A DNA stretch of 64,000 bases from Rathayibacter sp. VKM Ac-2804. Its GTDB lineage: Bacteria; Actinomycetota; Actinomycetes; Actinomycetales; Microbacteriaceae. The DNA is taken from positions 2,046,001-2,110,000 of the forward strand of contig NZ_CP047420.1 in the NCBI RefSeq assembly GCF_009866655.1, given 5' to 3'. Of this stretch, positions 57,610 to 64,000 are shown in pieces (position 1 is the first letter of the stretch; each line of letters opens with the position of its first letter). The notes below the pieces were generated by a model, which was not told the DNA's origin, did no database searches, and saw only the letters and a program-made list of their open reading frames with translations. A program made the translations under genes and the position numbers.

Positions 57610-57737
57610 TGCTGGCCGAGCAGCCCCGCAGGGGCGTATCGAGACCCACCGTCGTCCGCAGGGCGCGTCTGCAGGCTCGTCCTTCCGACGCGGGTGGATC
57701 TCGACGCGCCCGCTGCGCGGGCCGCTCGATCAGCATG
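57610..57737. repeat. Full inverted-repeat element between the response regulator and the LamG protein
   Basis: Left arm 57610-57646 begins GCTGGCCGAGCAGCCCCGCA and ends GGCGTATCGAGACC. Right arm 57697-57737 begins GATCTCGACGCGCC and ends GATCAGCATG. The loop is about 50 nt. Same family as 4256 and 48224, with more substitutions. A small left-arm fragment (TGCTGGTCGA) lies at 57571. The rest of 57512-57772 is non-coding. Confidence 0.82.
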
Positions 57738-57772
57738 GGCTCGCCCACGCGGACGAGGCCGTCCTCGCGGGC

Positions 57773-59515
57773 TCAGTTCAGGGCCGTGCGCTCCGTGTCG
57801 TAGAGCGCCTTGACCTGGTCGGCGGTCAGCGCCCTGTCCCAGACCCGGATCTTCGCGAACGTGCCCTTCGCGTAGTTGCCGGGACCCGAGGTCAGCTCGA
57901 CCGCGCCGACCGTGAAGTCTCCGGCGTCGGGGTTGAGCCCCTCGGTGAAGAGGTACGGGTTCTTCGCGTAGGTCGCGCCCTTGTTGTCGACGAAACGGGG
58001 GTAGGCGACGGAGGTGCCGTCGAGGTACGAGACCGCGTAGGTGCCGTCGTAGGTGCCGACGTGCAGCTGCCAGGTGTTCCGGGTGAACTTCTCACCCGAG
58101 GCCGAGTAGTCGCGGGAGTAGGGGTAGCCGGGGGTGGGCCCGCCCGTGCGCGAGACGTGGAAGTTCGATCGCTCGTCACCCCCGTAGAGGCCGAGATCGT
58201 AGAACAGTCCGTAGGAGCGGCCCGCCCGCTCGCCGTGCTCGTTCCAGGCGCCGGCCACGTACCCCGTGCTGTCGTCGGTCATGTAGACCCAGCTCGCCAC
58301 GGTGACCGCGTTGCCCGTCGCGCCGATGGTCAGGCGTCCGGCGGACTCGAGCGGCACGCGGAGGAAGCTCGTCCCGGTCATCGTGATGCCCGAGCCCCAG
58401 GGAGTCGTCGCCGTCGTCGCCTTCGTCTTTCCCGCCTGCATCAGCGGCAGGTCGTTCGAGGTGGAGTAGTAGGGCGCCGCGGGCTGGGTGAAGTCCCACT
58501 GCGCGAGCGGGGCCGGCACACCCGGAGCCTTGGGGGGAGTGGTCGGCGTCGCAGTGGGGGTCGGGGTGGCCGTCGGCGTCGGCGTCGGCGTGGCGGTGGG
58601 AGTGGGCGTGGCGGTAGGAGTGGGCGTGGCCGTCGGGGTCGTCGTGGGCGTGGCGGTCGGCGTCGGGGTGGCCGTCGGCGGCGTCGTCGGTGCCGTCGCC
58701 GAGACGGTGAGCGCGATCGAGCCGCTGCTGCCGATGTTGCCGGCGGCGTCGCGGGCCTTGGCGATGATCACGTGCGAGGTCGCGGTGAGGCTCGAGGTGG
58801 TGAGCGACCACTCGCCGGAGGCCTGCTGCACGGCGTTCCCGACCCGGGTGGAGCCGGACCAGAACGACACGGCCGTGACGCCGACGGCGTCCGACGCGGT
58901 GGCGACGAGCGTCACGGTCCGCGGGACGGTGCTCCCGGTGGCGGGCGAGGTGATCCGCGCGGTCGGCTTGGTCGTGTCGGGCTTCGGGGTGCCGGAGGCG
59001 GTCGGCGTGGCGCCGGGGGTCGGCGCGGTCGTCGGGCTCGCCGTCGGCGAGGCGGTGGCCGTCGCGGTCGGCACGGGGGTCTGCGTGGGGGAGGGGCTCG
59101 CCGTCGGAGTCGGTGTCGCGCCCGAGTTCTGCACGGTGACGCGGGTGGCGGCGCTGTTGCCGATGTTGCCGGCGGCGTCCTTGCCCTTGGCGACGAAGAC
59201 GTGCGAGCCCTCGGCCAGCGTCCGCGTGTCGAGCGGCAGGGTCCAGACACCGGCCTGCACGGTCGCGTAGCCCATGCGGCGGGTGCCCTCCCAGAACGAG
59301 AGCTGCGTGGTCCCGACCGCGTCCGTCGCGATCGCCGTCAGGGAGATCGTCCCCGCGACCGTCGATCCGCTCGTCGGCGCCGTGATCGTGACCACCGGCT
59401 TCACCGTGTCGGCAGCGGCGCTCGCGGCACTGCCCGGGGCGGTCGCCACCATCGGCACCAGGAGGAGGGCCGCGAGAGCCCCCATGATCGATGCCCGTGC
59501 GGTTCGTCGTCGCAT
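57773..59515 (-). CDS. Secreted surface protein: two Ig-like domains, Thr/Pro linker and LamG-like domain
   Basis: 580 residues. Signal peptide: ARASIMGALAALLLVPMVAT with Ala-rich cleavage region. Two Ig-like domains of about 85 residues: VTITAPTSGSTVAGTISLTA to SHVFVAKGKDAAGNIGNS, and ARITSPATGSTVPRTVTLVA to SHVIIAKARDAAGNIGSSGS. Thr/Pro/Ala linkers follow each (TPTPTATPTP repeats). The C-terminal concanavalin/LamG-like domain, about 350-580, has QWDFTQPAAPYYSTSNDLPL, NAVTVASWVYMTDDSTGYVA and DRALTADQVKALYD. Suggests glycan-binding at the cell surface. No sortase or anchor motif at the C-terminus. AAGGGGAC precedes the ATG; TAGGCT lies on the minus strand at 59564-59569. Confidence 0.87.
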   Translation of the reverse strand: MRRRTARASIMGALAALLLVPMVATAPGSAASAAADTVKPVVTITAPTSGSTVAGTISLTAIATDAVGTTQLSFWEGTRRMGYATVQAGVWTLPLDTRTLAEGSHVFVAKGKDAAGNIGNSAATRVTVQNSGATPTPTASPSPTQTPVPTATATASPTASPTTAPTPGATPTASGTPKPDTTKPTARITSPATGSTVPRTVTLVATASDAVGVTAVSFWSGSTRVGNAVQQASGEWSLTTSSLTATSHVIIAKARDAAGNIGSSGSIALTVSATAPTTPPTATPTPTATPTTTPTATPTPTATPTPTATPTPTPTATPTPTATPTTPPKAPGVPAPLAQWDFTQPAAPYYSTSNDLPLMQAGKTKATTATTPWGSGITMTGTSFLRVPLESAGRLTIGATGNAVTVASWVYMTDDSTGYVAGAWNEHGERAGRSYGLFYDLGLYGGDERSNFHVSRTGGPTPGYPYSRDYSASGEKFTRNTWQLHVGTYDGTYAVSYLDGTSVAYPRFVDNKGATYAKNPYLFTEGLNPDAGDFTVGAVELTSGPGNYAKGTFAKIRVWDRALTADQVKALYDTERTALN

Positions 59516-59724
59516 TGCCGTCCCCTTGGTCCGTCGCCGCGGAAATCCCCCCGTAGCCCGGAAAGCCTAAGCCGTGCTCCCTCCGCGGCGCGTGCCCCGG
59601 ATGGGGACACGTCGCGCCCGGGACCCGACGACCGGCCAGGATCCGCACTCCTGCCGTGCGCCGTCGCCCTGCGACACTGGGATCCGGCGTCCGTCGCGTC
59701 CGCCGAGGAGGAGGACCGATCGCC

Positions 59725-60279
59725 GTGGCACGAGGAGCGCACCCGGACGCCCGACTGATCGCGCTGCCGGGAGGATCGCCGGTCGTCGCCGACTCGGCCT
59801 GGGTCGCCCCGGGCGCCACCCTCGTCGGAGCGGTCGAGCTCGAGGAGGAGTCGAGCGTCTGGTACGGCGCGGTCCTCCGCGCGGAGAGGGCGCGCATCCG
59901 GATCGGCCGCGGCAGCAATCTGCAGGACGGCGTGATCGTGCACGTCGACGAGGGCTTCGACGCGACGCTCGGGTCGGGCGTCTCGGTCGGCCACAACGCC
60001 GTCCTGCACGGCTGCACCCTCGAGTCCGACGTGCTCGTCGGGATGAACGCGACCGTTCTGAACGGCGCGGTGATCGGCTCCGGGTCGCTCGTCGCCGCGG
60101 GCGCCGTCGTCCTCGAGGGCACGGTCGTGCCGCCCGGCTCCCTCGTCGCCGGCGTGCCGGCGAAGGTCCGCCGGGACCTGTCCGAGCAGGAGCGCGACGG
60201 GATCCGCGGGAACGCCGCGTCGTATCTCGTCCTGGCCGATCTGCATCGGGGAGCGGCCACCGCCGGCGGAACGGCCTGA
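59725..60279 (+). CDS. Gamma-carbonic anhydrase-like / hexapeptide-repeat protein
   Basis: 184 residues, left-handed beta-helix. Repeats of the hexapeptide run from WVAPGATLVGAVELEEESSV to VGMNATVLNGAVIGSGSLVA. Histidines at NLQDGVIVHVDEGF and GHNAVLHGCTLESD match the three zinc/iron ligands of the gamma-CA fold, as in YrdA/PaaY proteins. A C-terminal helix (RRDLSEQERDGIRGNAASYL) closes the trimer. Activity as an anhydrase is not certain from sequence. GTG start has GAGGAGGAGGACC about 10 nt upstream. 13-bp-scale gaps separate it from neither gene; the preceding gap is 209 bp. Confidence 0.85.
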   Translation: MARGAHPDARLIALPGGSPVVADSAWVAPGATLVGAVELEEESSVWYGAVLRAERARIRIGRGSNLQDGVIVHVDEGFDATLGSGVSVGHNAVLHGCTLESDVLVGMNATVLNGAVIGSGSLVAAGAVVLEGTVVPPGSLVAGVPAKVRRDLSEQERDGIRGNAASYLVLADLHRGAATAGGTA

Positions 60280-60467
60280 GGCGGTCAGGGAGCGCCAGGG
60301 GACCGAACGGCGCCAGAAGTTCCGGAGCCGGCGGGGCCGTTCTCTATCGTTCGGGGACAGGTTCCGCCGACGCTCTCCGGTGCGCGGTCGCCGCCCTCGG
60401 ATCGACGGCTCTCACGTCGATCGGACACCTCCGTCTCCGTCCCCGACCACTCTTCTCGAGGAGAACC

Positions 60468-61574
60468 GTGTCCCAGCACCGACCCCGCCGTTCGCCCCTG
60501 ATCGCCCTCGCTCTCGCCGCGGCGGTCCTCGCCGGAGGGGCGGTCGCCCCGGCCGCGTCCGCTGCGGCGCCGCCCGACCTGTCCGTCGTCGCCTTCGGCG
60601 ACTCGATCACCCGAGCCGCGGCGACCTGCGGCACGGAGGACGACTGCCCGGTCAACTCCTGGGCGACCGGTTCCGCGCCCGAGGTCCGCTCCATCGCGAC
60701 CCGCCTCCAGGAGGTGGACCCGCAGCGCACGGTCACGACCGACAACCGCGCGAAGTCCGGCAGCCGGATCGCCGAGGTCTCGGCGGCGGTCACCGCGGCA
60801 CAGGCGGCGGGAGCGGCCCCGGACGTGGTCACTCTCCTCATCGGCGGGAACGACCTCTGCAGTCCGGAGGTCCCGGCCGGGCCCGACGGCTACGCGATGA
60901 CGACTGCCGCGGACTTCTCCGCCTCGGCGTCGACGCTGCTCGGGCAGATCAGCTCGACGTGGCCCCGGGCGACCGTGCTCCTCGGGTCGATGCCGGACAT
61001 CGCGTCGGAGTGGCAGGCCGTCCAGGGGACACCCGGGAAGCTCTTCTGGGGGCTGTTCAGCGTCTGCCGGACGACTCGCGGCGCCAAGGCCGACAACCAC
61101 GTCCAGAAGGGGGCGGCCTACGAGGCGGCGGTGGCCGCCGCCGCGGAGCGCACGCAGCAGTACAACGACGCCCTCGCCGCGGCGTGCTCCGCAGCGGGAC
61201 CCCGCTGCGTCTGGGACGGCGGCGCTCTCACGCGGACGCCCGTCACGAAGGACGTCCTCTCGACCGTCGACTACTTCCACCCGAACGTCGCCGGCCAGGC
61301 GCTGGTCGCGAGCGTCCTGTGGGGCCCGGCGGCGGTCCCCGGCTGGGCGGTTTCACAGCCCTCGGCTCCTCCGGTCCCTGCGGACATCCCGACCCTGGAC
61401 GAGATCGGCACCGCCGATTCGAGCGACGGCGCTCCCGACCACTCGAGGACGCGGGTCGGCATGCCCGAGAACGTGACCGAGAGGGTGAAGCTCGGCCGCC
61501 CGGCCGGAGCGCAGCCGTCCGAGGGAACCGGGTCTCCGGCGGAGATCCCGCAGCCCGTGAGCGTCGGCCGCTAG
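60468..61574 (+). CDS. Secreted SGNH/GDSL hydrolase 1 of a tandem array
   Basis: 368 residues. Signal peptide SPLIALALAAAVLAGGAVAP with Ala-rich cut. Catalytic residues: Ser46 in AFGDSITRA, Asn128 in IGGNDLC, Asp268/His271 in VDYFHPN. Six cysteines (near 54, 60, 131, 200, 240, 247) suggest three disulfides, including the pair in TCGTEDDCPVNSW. A Pro/Ser/Thr tail of about 75 residues has no fold. GTG start with GAGGAGAACC. Paralogue of the next two genes. Likely an extracellular esterase; substrate unknown. The motif AGGTTCCGCCGAC lies 97 nt before the start. Confidence 0.9.
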   Translation: MSQHRPRRSPLIALALAAAVLAGGAVAPAASAAAPPDLSVVAFGDSITRAAATCGTEDDCPVNSWATGSAPEVRSIATRLQEVDPQRTVTTDNRAKSGSRIAEVSAAVTAAQAAGAAPDVVTLLIGGNDLCSPEVPAGPDGYAMTTAADFSASASTLLGQISSTWPRATVLLGSMPDIASEWQAVQGTPGKLFWGLFSVCRTTRGAKADNHVQKGAAYEAAVAAAAERTQQYNDALAAACSAAGPRCVWDGGALTRTPVTKDVLSTVDYFHPNVAGQALVASVLWGPAAVPGWAVSQPSAPPVPADIPTLDEIGTADSSDGAPDHSRTRVGMPENVTERVKLGRPAGAQPSEGTGSPAEIPQPVSVGR

Positions 61575-61814
61575 CCCCGAGGCGGCGCGATCGTCATCGG
61601 ATCACGCCAGATGATCAGGAACGGACAGGGGCCCAGGAAGCGCCAGTTGATCGGTTCGCGCCACAAGGTGGCGGGAGGTGGACGGCCGGAATTACCGTTC
61701 CCCACTAGGTTCCGCCGACCTCGTCGCGAGCCGTCCTGCGGCCACCCGGCCGACGGAGCCGAAGGCCGATCGGTCTCGCTCCGCCCTCCTTCATCACCGC
61801 CTTCGAGAAGAGCC

Positions 61815-63236
61815 ATGTCCGTCCGTTCCCGCCTGTCCACCCTCGCCCTCGCAGCTCTGCTCCTCGCCGGAGGAGCGGCCGCCGCCCCGTCCGCCGTCGC
61901 CGCGGAGGCCCCCGCGCTCTCGGTCGCCTCGTTCGGCGACTCGATCACCCGCGCCGCCACCACCTGCGGGGGCCGGGGAGACTGCCCCGTCAACTCCTGG
62001 GCCACCGGGTCCGCTCCCGCCGTCCACTCCGTCGCGACCCGCCTTCAGGAGCTGAACCCGGGTCGTCGCGTCACGGCGACGAACTACGCGAAGTCGGGCA
62101 GCCGGGTCGCGGGAGTCGCCTCGGCGGTCTCCGCCGCGGCGGCCGCTGGGGCCCGGCCCGGCGTCGTGACGCTGCTCATCGGCGGCAACGATCTCTGCCA
62201 CCCCGATCTCCGCGCTGCCGCCGACGGCTACGCGATGACGCCCGCCGACGCGTTCGCCGCGTCCGCGACGAGTGCGCTGCACCGGATCAGGTCCGCCTGG
62301 CCGGAGGCGACCGTCCTCGTCGGGTCGGTCCCGGACGTGGCGTCCGAGTGGGCTGCGGTGCAGACCGGCGCGGGTGCGAGGACCTGGCCGTCGGCCAAGC
62401 TGTGCCGGACGACGCGAGGAGCCCTCGCCGACGACGTCGTCCAGACCGGTGACGCCTTCACCTCGACGGTGGCGGCCGCGGCCGAGCGCACCCGTCAGTA
62501 CGACGACGCCCTCGCCTCGGCGTGTGCCGCCCTGGGTCCGCACTGCGTCTGGGACGGCGGCGCCCTCAGTCGCACGGAGATCCGCCCGGAGATCGTCTCG
62601 AGCGTCGACTTCTTCCACCCGAACGTCCAGGGCCAGGCCCTGATCGCGCGGGTGCTCTGGGGTCCGGACGCGATACCCGCCTGGGCGGCGCAGCTCACGT
62701 CGAGGGCCTCTGCTCCGACCAGCACCTCTGCTCCGACCAGCACCTCTGCTCCGACCAGCACCTCTGCTCCGACCAGCACCCCTCTTCCGACGAGCTCTCC
62801 TGCTCCGACGGCGGCTCCTGCTCCCAGCGGCACTCGCCGAGCGGCGAAGACGGTGACTCCCGCACGACCCGCCACTCCCGCGCCCGCGGCCTCACGCACG
62901 CCGGCGCCCCGTCCGGCCCCCGAGTCGTCCGGTCGAGCGCTGGTCGGCGCGAAGGACTCGACCGCCCCGGCGGTGCGGATCACGAGCCCGATCACCGGAA
63001 GCACCGTCACCGGGAACGCCGTGCTGACGGCGGTCTCGGACGCCGACACCGCCTCGCTCGTGTTCTCGAGCGGTGGCCGCCGGATCGGCGCGGCGAAGCA
63101 GGCCTCGAGCGGTGACTGGTCGCTGACGGTCTCGACGAGGGGCTTCCCGAAGGGCGAGCACGACCTCGTGGCCATCGCGACGGACCGCTCGGGCGACACA
63201 GGGACGAGCGCCCCGGTCACCGTCACGATCCGCTGA
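61815..63236 (+). CDS. Secreted SGNH/GDSL hydrolase 2 with Ig-like C-terminal domain
   Basis: 473 residues. Signal peptide RLSTLALAALLLAGGAAAAP. The hydrolase domain to about 285 has Ser43 (SFGDSITRA), Asn125 (IGGNDLC) and Asp265/His268 (VDFFHPN), and the same cysteine pattern as its neighbours. A Ser/Thr/Pro/Ala linker (about 290-385) includes four perfect 6-residue repeats (SAPTST). The end (about 385-473) is an Ig-like domain VRITSPITGSTVTGNAVLTA to GEHDLVAIATDRSGDTG, like those of the LamG protein 2.3 kb upstream. ATG with GAGAAG. The longer frame from 61611 is rejected. Confidence 0.9.
   Translation: MSVRSRLSTLALAALLLAGGAAAAPSAVAAEAPALSVASFGDSITRAATTCGGRGDCPVNSWATGSAPAVHSVATRLQELNPGRRVTATNYAKSGSRVAGVASAVSAAAAAGARPGVVTLLIGGNDLCHPDLRAAADGYAMTPADAFAASATSALHRIRSAWPEATVLVGSVPDVASEWAAVQTGAGARTWPSAKLCRTTRGALADDVVQTGDAFTSTVAAAAERTRQYDDALASACAALGPHCVWDGGALSRTEIRPEIVSSVDFFHPNVQGQALIARVLWGPDAIPAWAAQLTSRASAPTSTSAPTSTSAPTSTSAPTSTPLPTSSPAPTAAPAPSGTRRAAKTVTPARPATPAPAASRTPAPRPAPESSGRALVGAKDSTAPAVRITSPITGSTVTGNAVLTAVSDADTASLVFSSGGRRIGAAKQASSGDWSLTVSTRGFPKGEHDLVAIATDRSGDTGTSAPVTVTIR
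62707..62778 (+). repeat. Four perfect 18-bp tandem repeats inside the hydrolase linker
   Basis: Unit CCTCTGCTCCGACCAGCA occurs four times in a row without a change. It is a multiple of three, so slippage would alter linker length by six residues without a frameshift. Confidence 0.95.
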
Positions 63237-63397
63237 ACCGGCCGGACACCTCCGCGCGGGGGAGCGAGGCCTTGCCGCGCGGACGCCGCCGCGCCATGCT
63301 CGTCTCAGCTCCCCTCGTCCCACCCCGCTCAGCGGCGGATCACGCCCGGCTCGCCGTGCCGTGCGACCTCCCCTCGACGCTCCACGAAGGCACCGCC

Positions 63398-64000
63398 ATG
63401 CGCGCGCGTCCGAACCGCCACCCGCTCCGCTTCGCCGTCGCCCTGGCGGCCGCGATGCTCGTGCTCGCGAGCGCGGCCGTCCCGGTCGCCGCGGCCGAGC
63501 GCGCCACGATCTCGGTCCTCGCGCTCGGCGACTCCATCAGCCAGGGGAGAGCCAGCTGCACGACCAAGGCCGACTGCCCGGTCAACTCCTGGTCGACCGG
63601 TTCCGCGCCCGCGGTCCGCTCCATCGCCACCCGGTTGCAGGAGATCGCTCCGGGCAGCGTCGTCAGCACGGCCAACTACGCGAAGTCCGGGAGCAGGATC
63701 CGTGCCGTCGCTGCCATGGTGACCACCGCGGCGGCGGCGGGAGCGTCGCCCGACGTCGTGACCCTGATGATCGGCGGCAACGACCTCTGCCACGGCGACC
63801 TCTACCCGGCGGCCGACGGCTACACGATGACGACGGCGGCGGCGTTCTCGACGTCCGCCTCCAGTCTGCTGCAGCAGATCGGCAGTACCTGGCCCACCGC
63901 GACGATCCTGCTCGGCTCGGTTGCGGACGTGGCCTCGGAGTGGGCGGGACTGCGCGGGGGACCGGCGGAGCCCGTCTGGGTCGCCGGCAAGCTGTGCCGG
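63398..64000 (+). CDS. Secreted SGNH/GDSL hydrolase 3 (cut by window edge)
   Basis: 201 codons are visible, running off the right edge. Signal peptide MRARPNRHPLRFAVALAAAM with Ala-rich cut. Catalytic Ser46 in ALGDSISQG and Asn in MIGGNDLCHG; the Asp-His pair lies beyond the window. Colinear with hydrolases 1 and 2 (CPVNSWSTGSAPAVRSIATRL, then NYAKSGSRI and SVADVASEWAGL), with a similar cysteine spacing. It is the third member of the array; 161 bp separates it from gene 2. No shared leader motif is visible upstream. Function as for its paralogues. Confidence 0.85.
   Translation, partial: MRARPNRHPLRFAVALAAAMLVLASAAVPVAAAERATISVLALGDSISQGRASCTTKADCPVNSWSTGSAPAVRSIATRLQEIAPGSVVSTANYAKSGSRIRAVAAMVTTAAAAGASPDVVTLMIGGNDLCHGDLYPAADGYTMTTAAAFSTSASSLLQQIGSTWPTATILLGSVADVASEWAGLRGGPAEPVWVAGKLCR

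Noticed and set aside
58488..59270. Plus-strand ORF with long GVGVAVGVG repeats
   Set aside because: It is the antisense shadow of the Thr/Pro linker of the minus-strand LamG protein; no ribosome binding site and no third-position GC pattern of its own.
62707..62778. CRISPR-like array
   Set aside because: Repeats are contiguous with no spacers and keep the reading frame of a secreted enzyme linker.

Overview
The window is about 72-75% G+C, densely coded, and reads as chromosomal core DNA of a high-GC actinobacterium. The best family-level guess is Microbacteriaceae (Rathayibacter or Curtobacterium-like; inferred from gene content and style, not proven). Supporting signs are the GlgE/GlgP/GlgX glucan genes, an indirect GatCAB amidation operon, a mycothiol-type DsbA nitroreductase, a long-form LigA with a lineage-type insertion, an SCO4848-like membrane protein, twin-arginine exported proteins and many GTG starts. 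No integrase, transposase, phage gene, CRISPR array or resistance island was seen.

Layout. 1-7.1 kb: alpha-glucan metabolism (glgE partial, glgP, glgX) with a YbaK deacylase coupled to glgX. 7.1-12.2 kb: cysteine desulfurase, mnmA and ligA (tRNA thiolation, then DNA ligation). 12.2-15.2 kb: a frameshifted phosphoesterase-like gene followed by an intact Tat-exported phosphoesterase. 15.2-19.6 kb: gatCAB plus a GNAT-like/ASCH fusion. 19.9-23.1 kb: a self-contained sugar-type locus with two LacI-type operators, a Gfo/Idh/MocA-aldo/keto-reductase fusion and a LacI regulator. 23.2-30.3 kb: a glycine-rich membrane protein, acyl-CoA ligase, SDR protein, DinB/MDMPI-like protein, DNA polymerase IV, an exo/endonuclease-phosphatase protein, a GerW-like protein and a DUF3592-like protein. 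30.3-34 kb: a TPP riboswitch controlling an ECF transporter (ykoEDC) and an overlapping P-loop kinase-like gene. 34-36 kb: zincin, tRNA-His, oligoribonuclease, SCO4848-like protein, tRNA-Arg and a 36-residue membrane peptide. 36-46 kb: mixed housekeeping (aldo/keto reductase, msrA, a second-type ssb, lipoprotein, ettA, two thioesterases, globin, mscS). 46-57.5 kb: prpBC without prpD, pepN, nitroreductase, rpiB, a Nei/Fpg glycosylase, an amidohydrolase, dps and a two-component system. 57.7-64 kb: a secretome block with an Ig-like/LamG surface protein, a gamma-carbonic-anhydrase-like protein and a tandem array of three SGNH/GDSL hydrolases, the last cut by the window edge.

Regulation and architecture. 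Many genes have a TAnnnT -10 hexamer only 6-8 nt upstream of the start codon and no ribosome binding site, which predicts leaderless mRNAs. Co-directional genes commonly overlap by 1-8 nt (ATGA, GTGA, TGATG). A dispersed inverted-repeat family sits only beyond gene 3' ends and probably works as a terminator-like or REP-like element. Strong rho-independent-like stems lie in several convergent gaps, mostly without a U tract.
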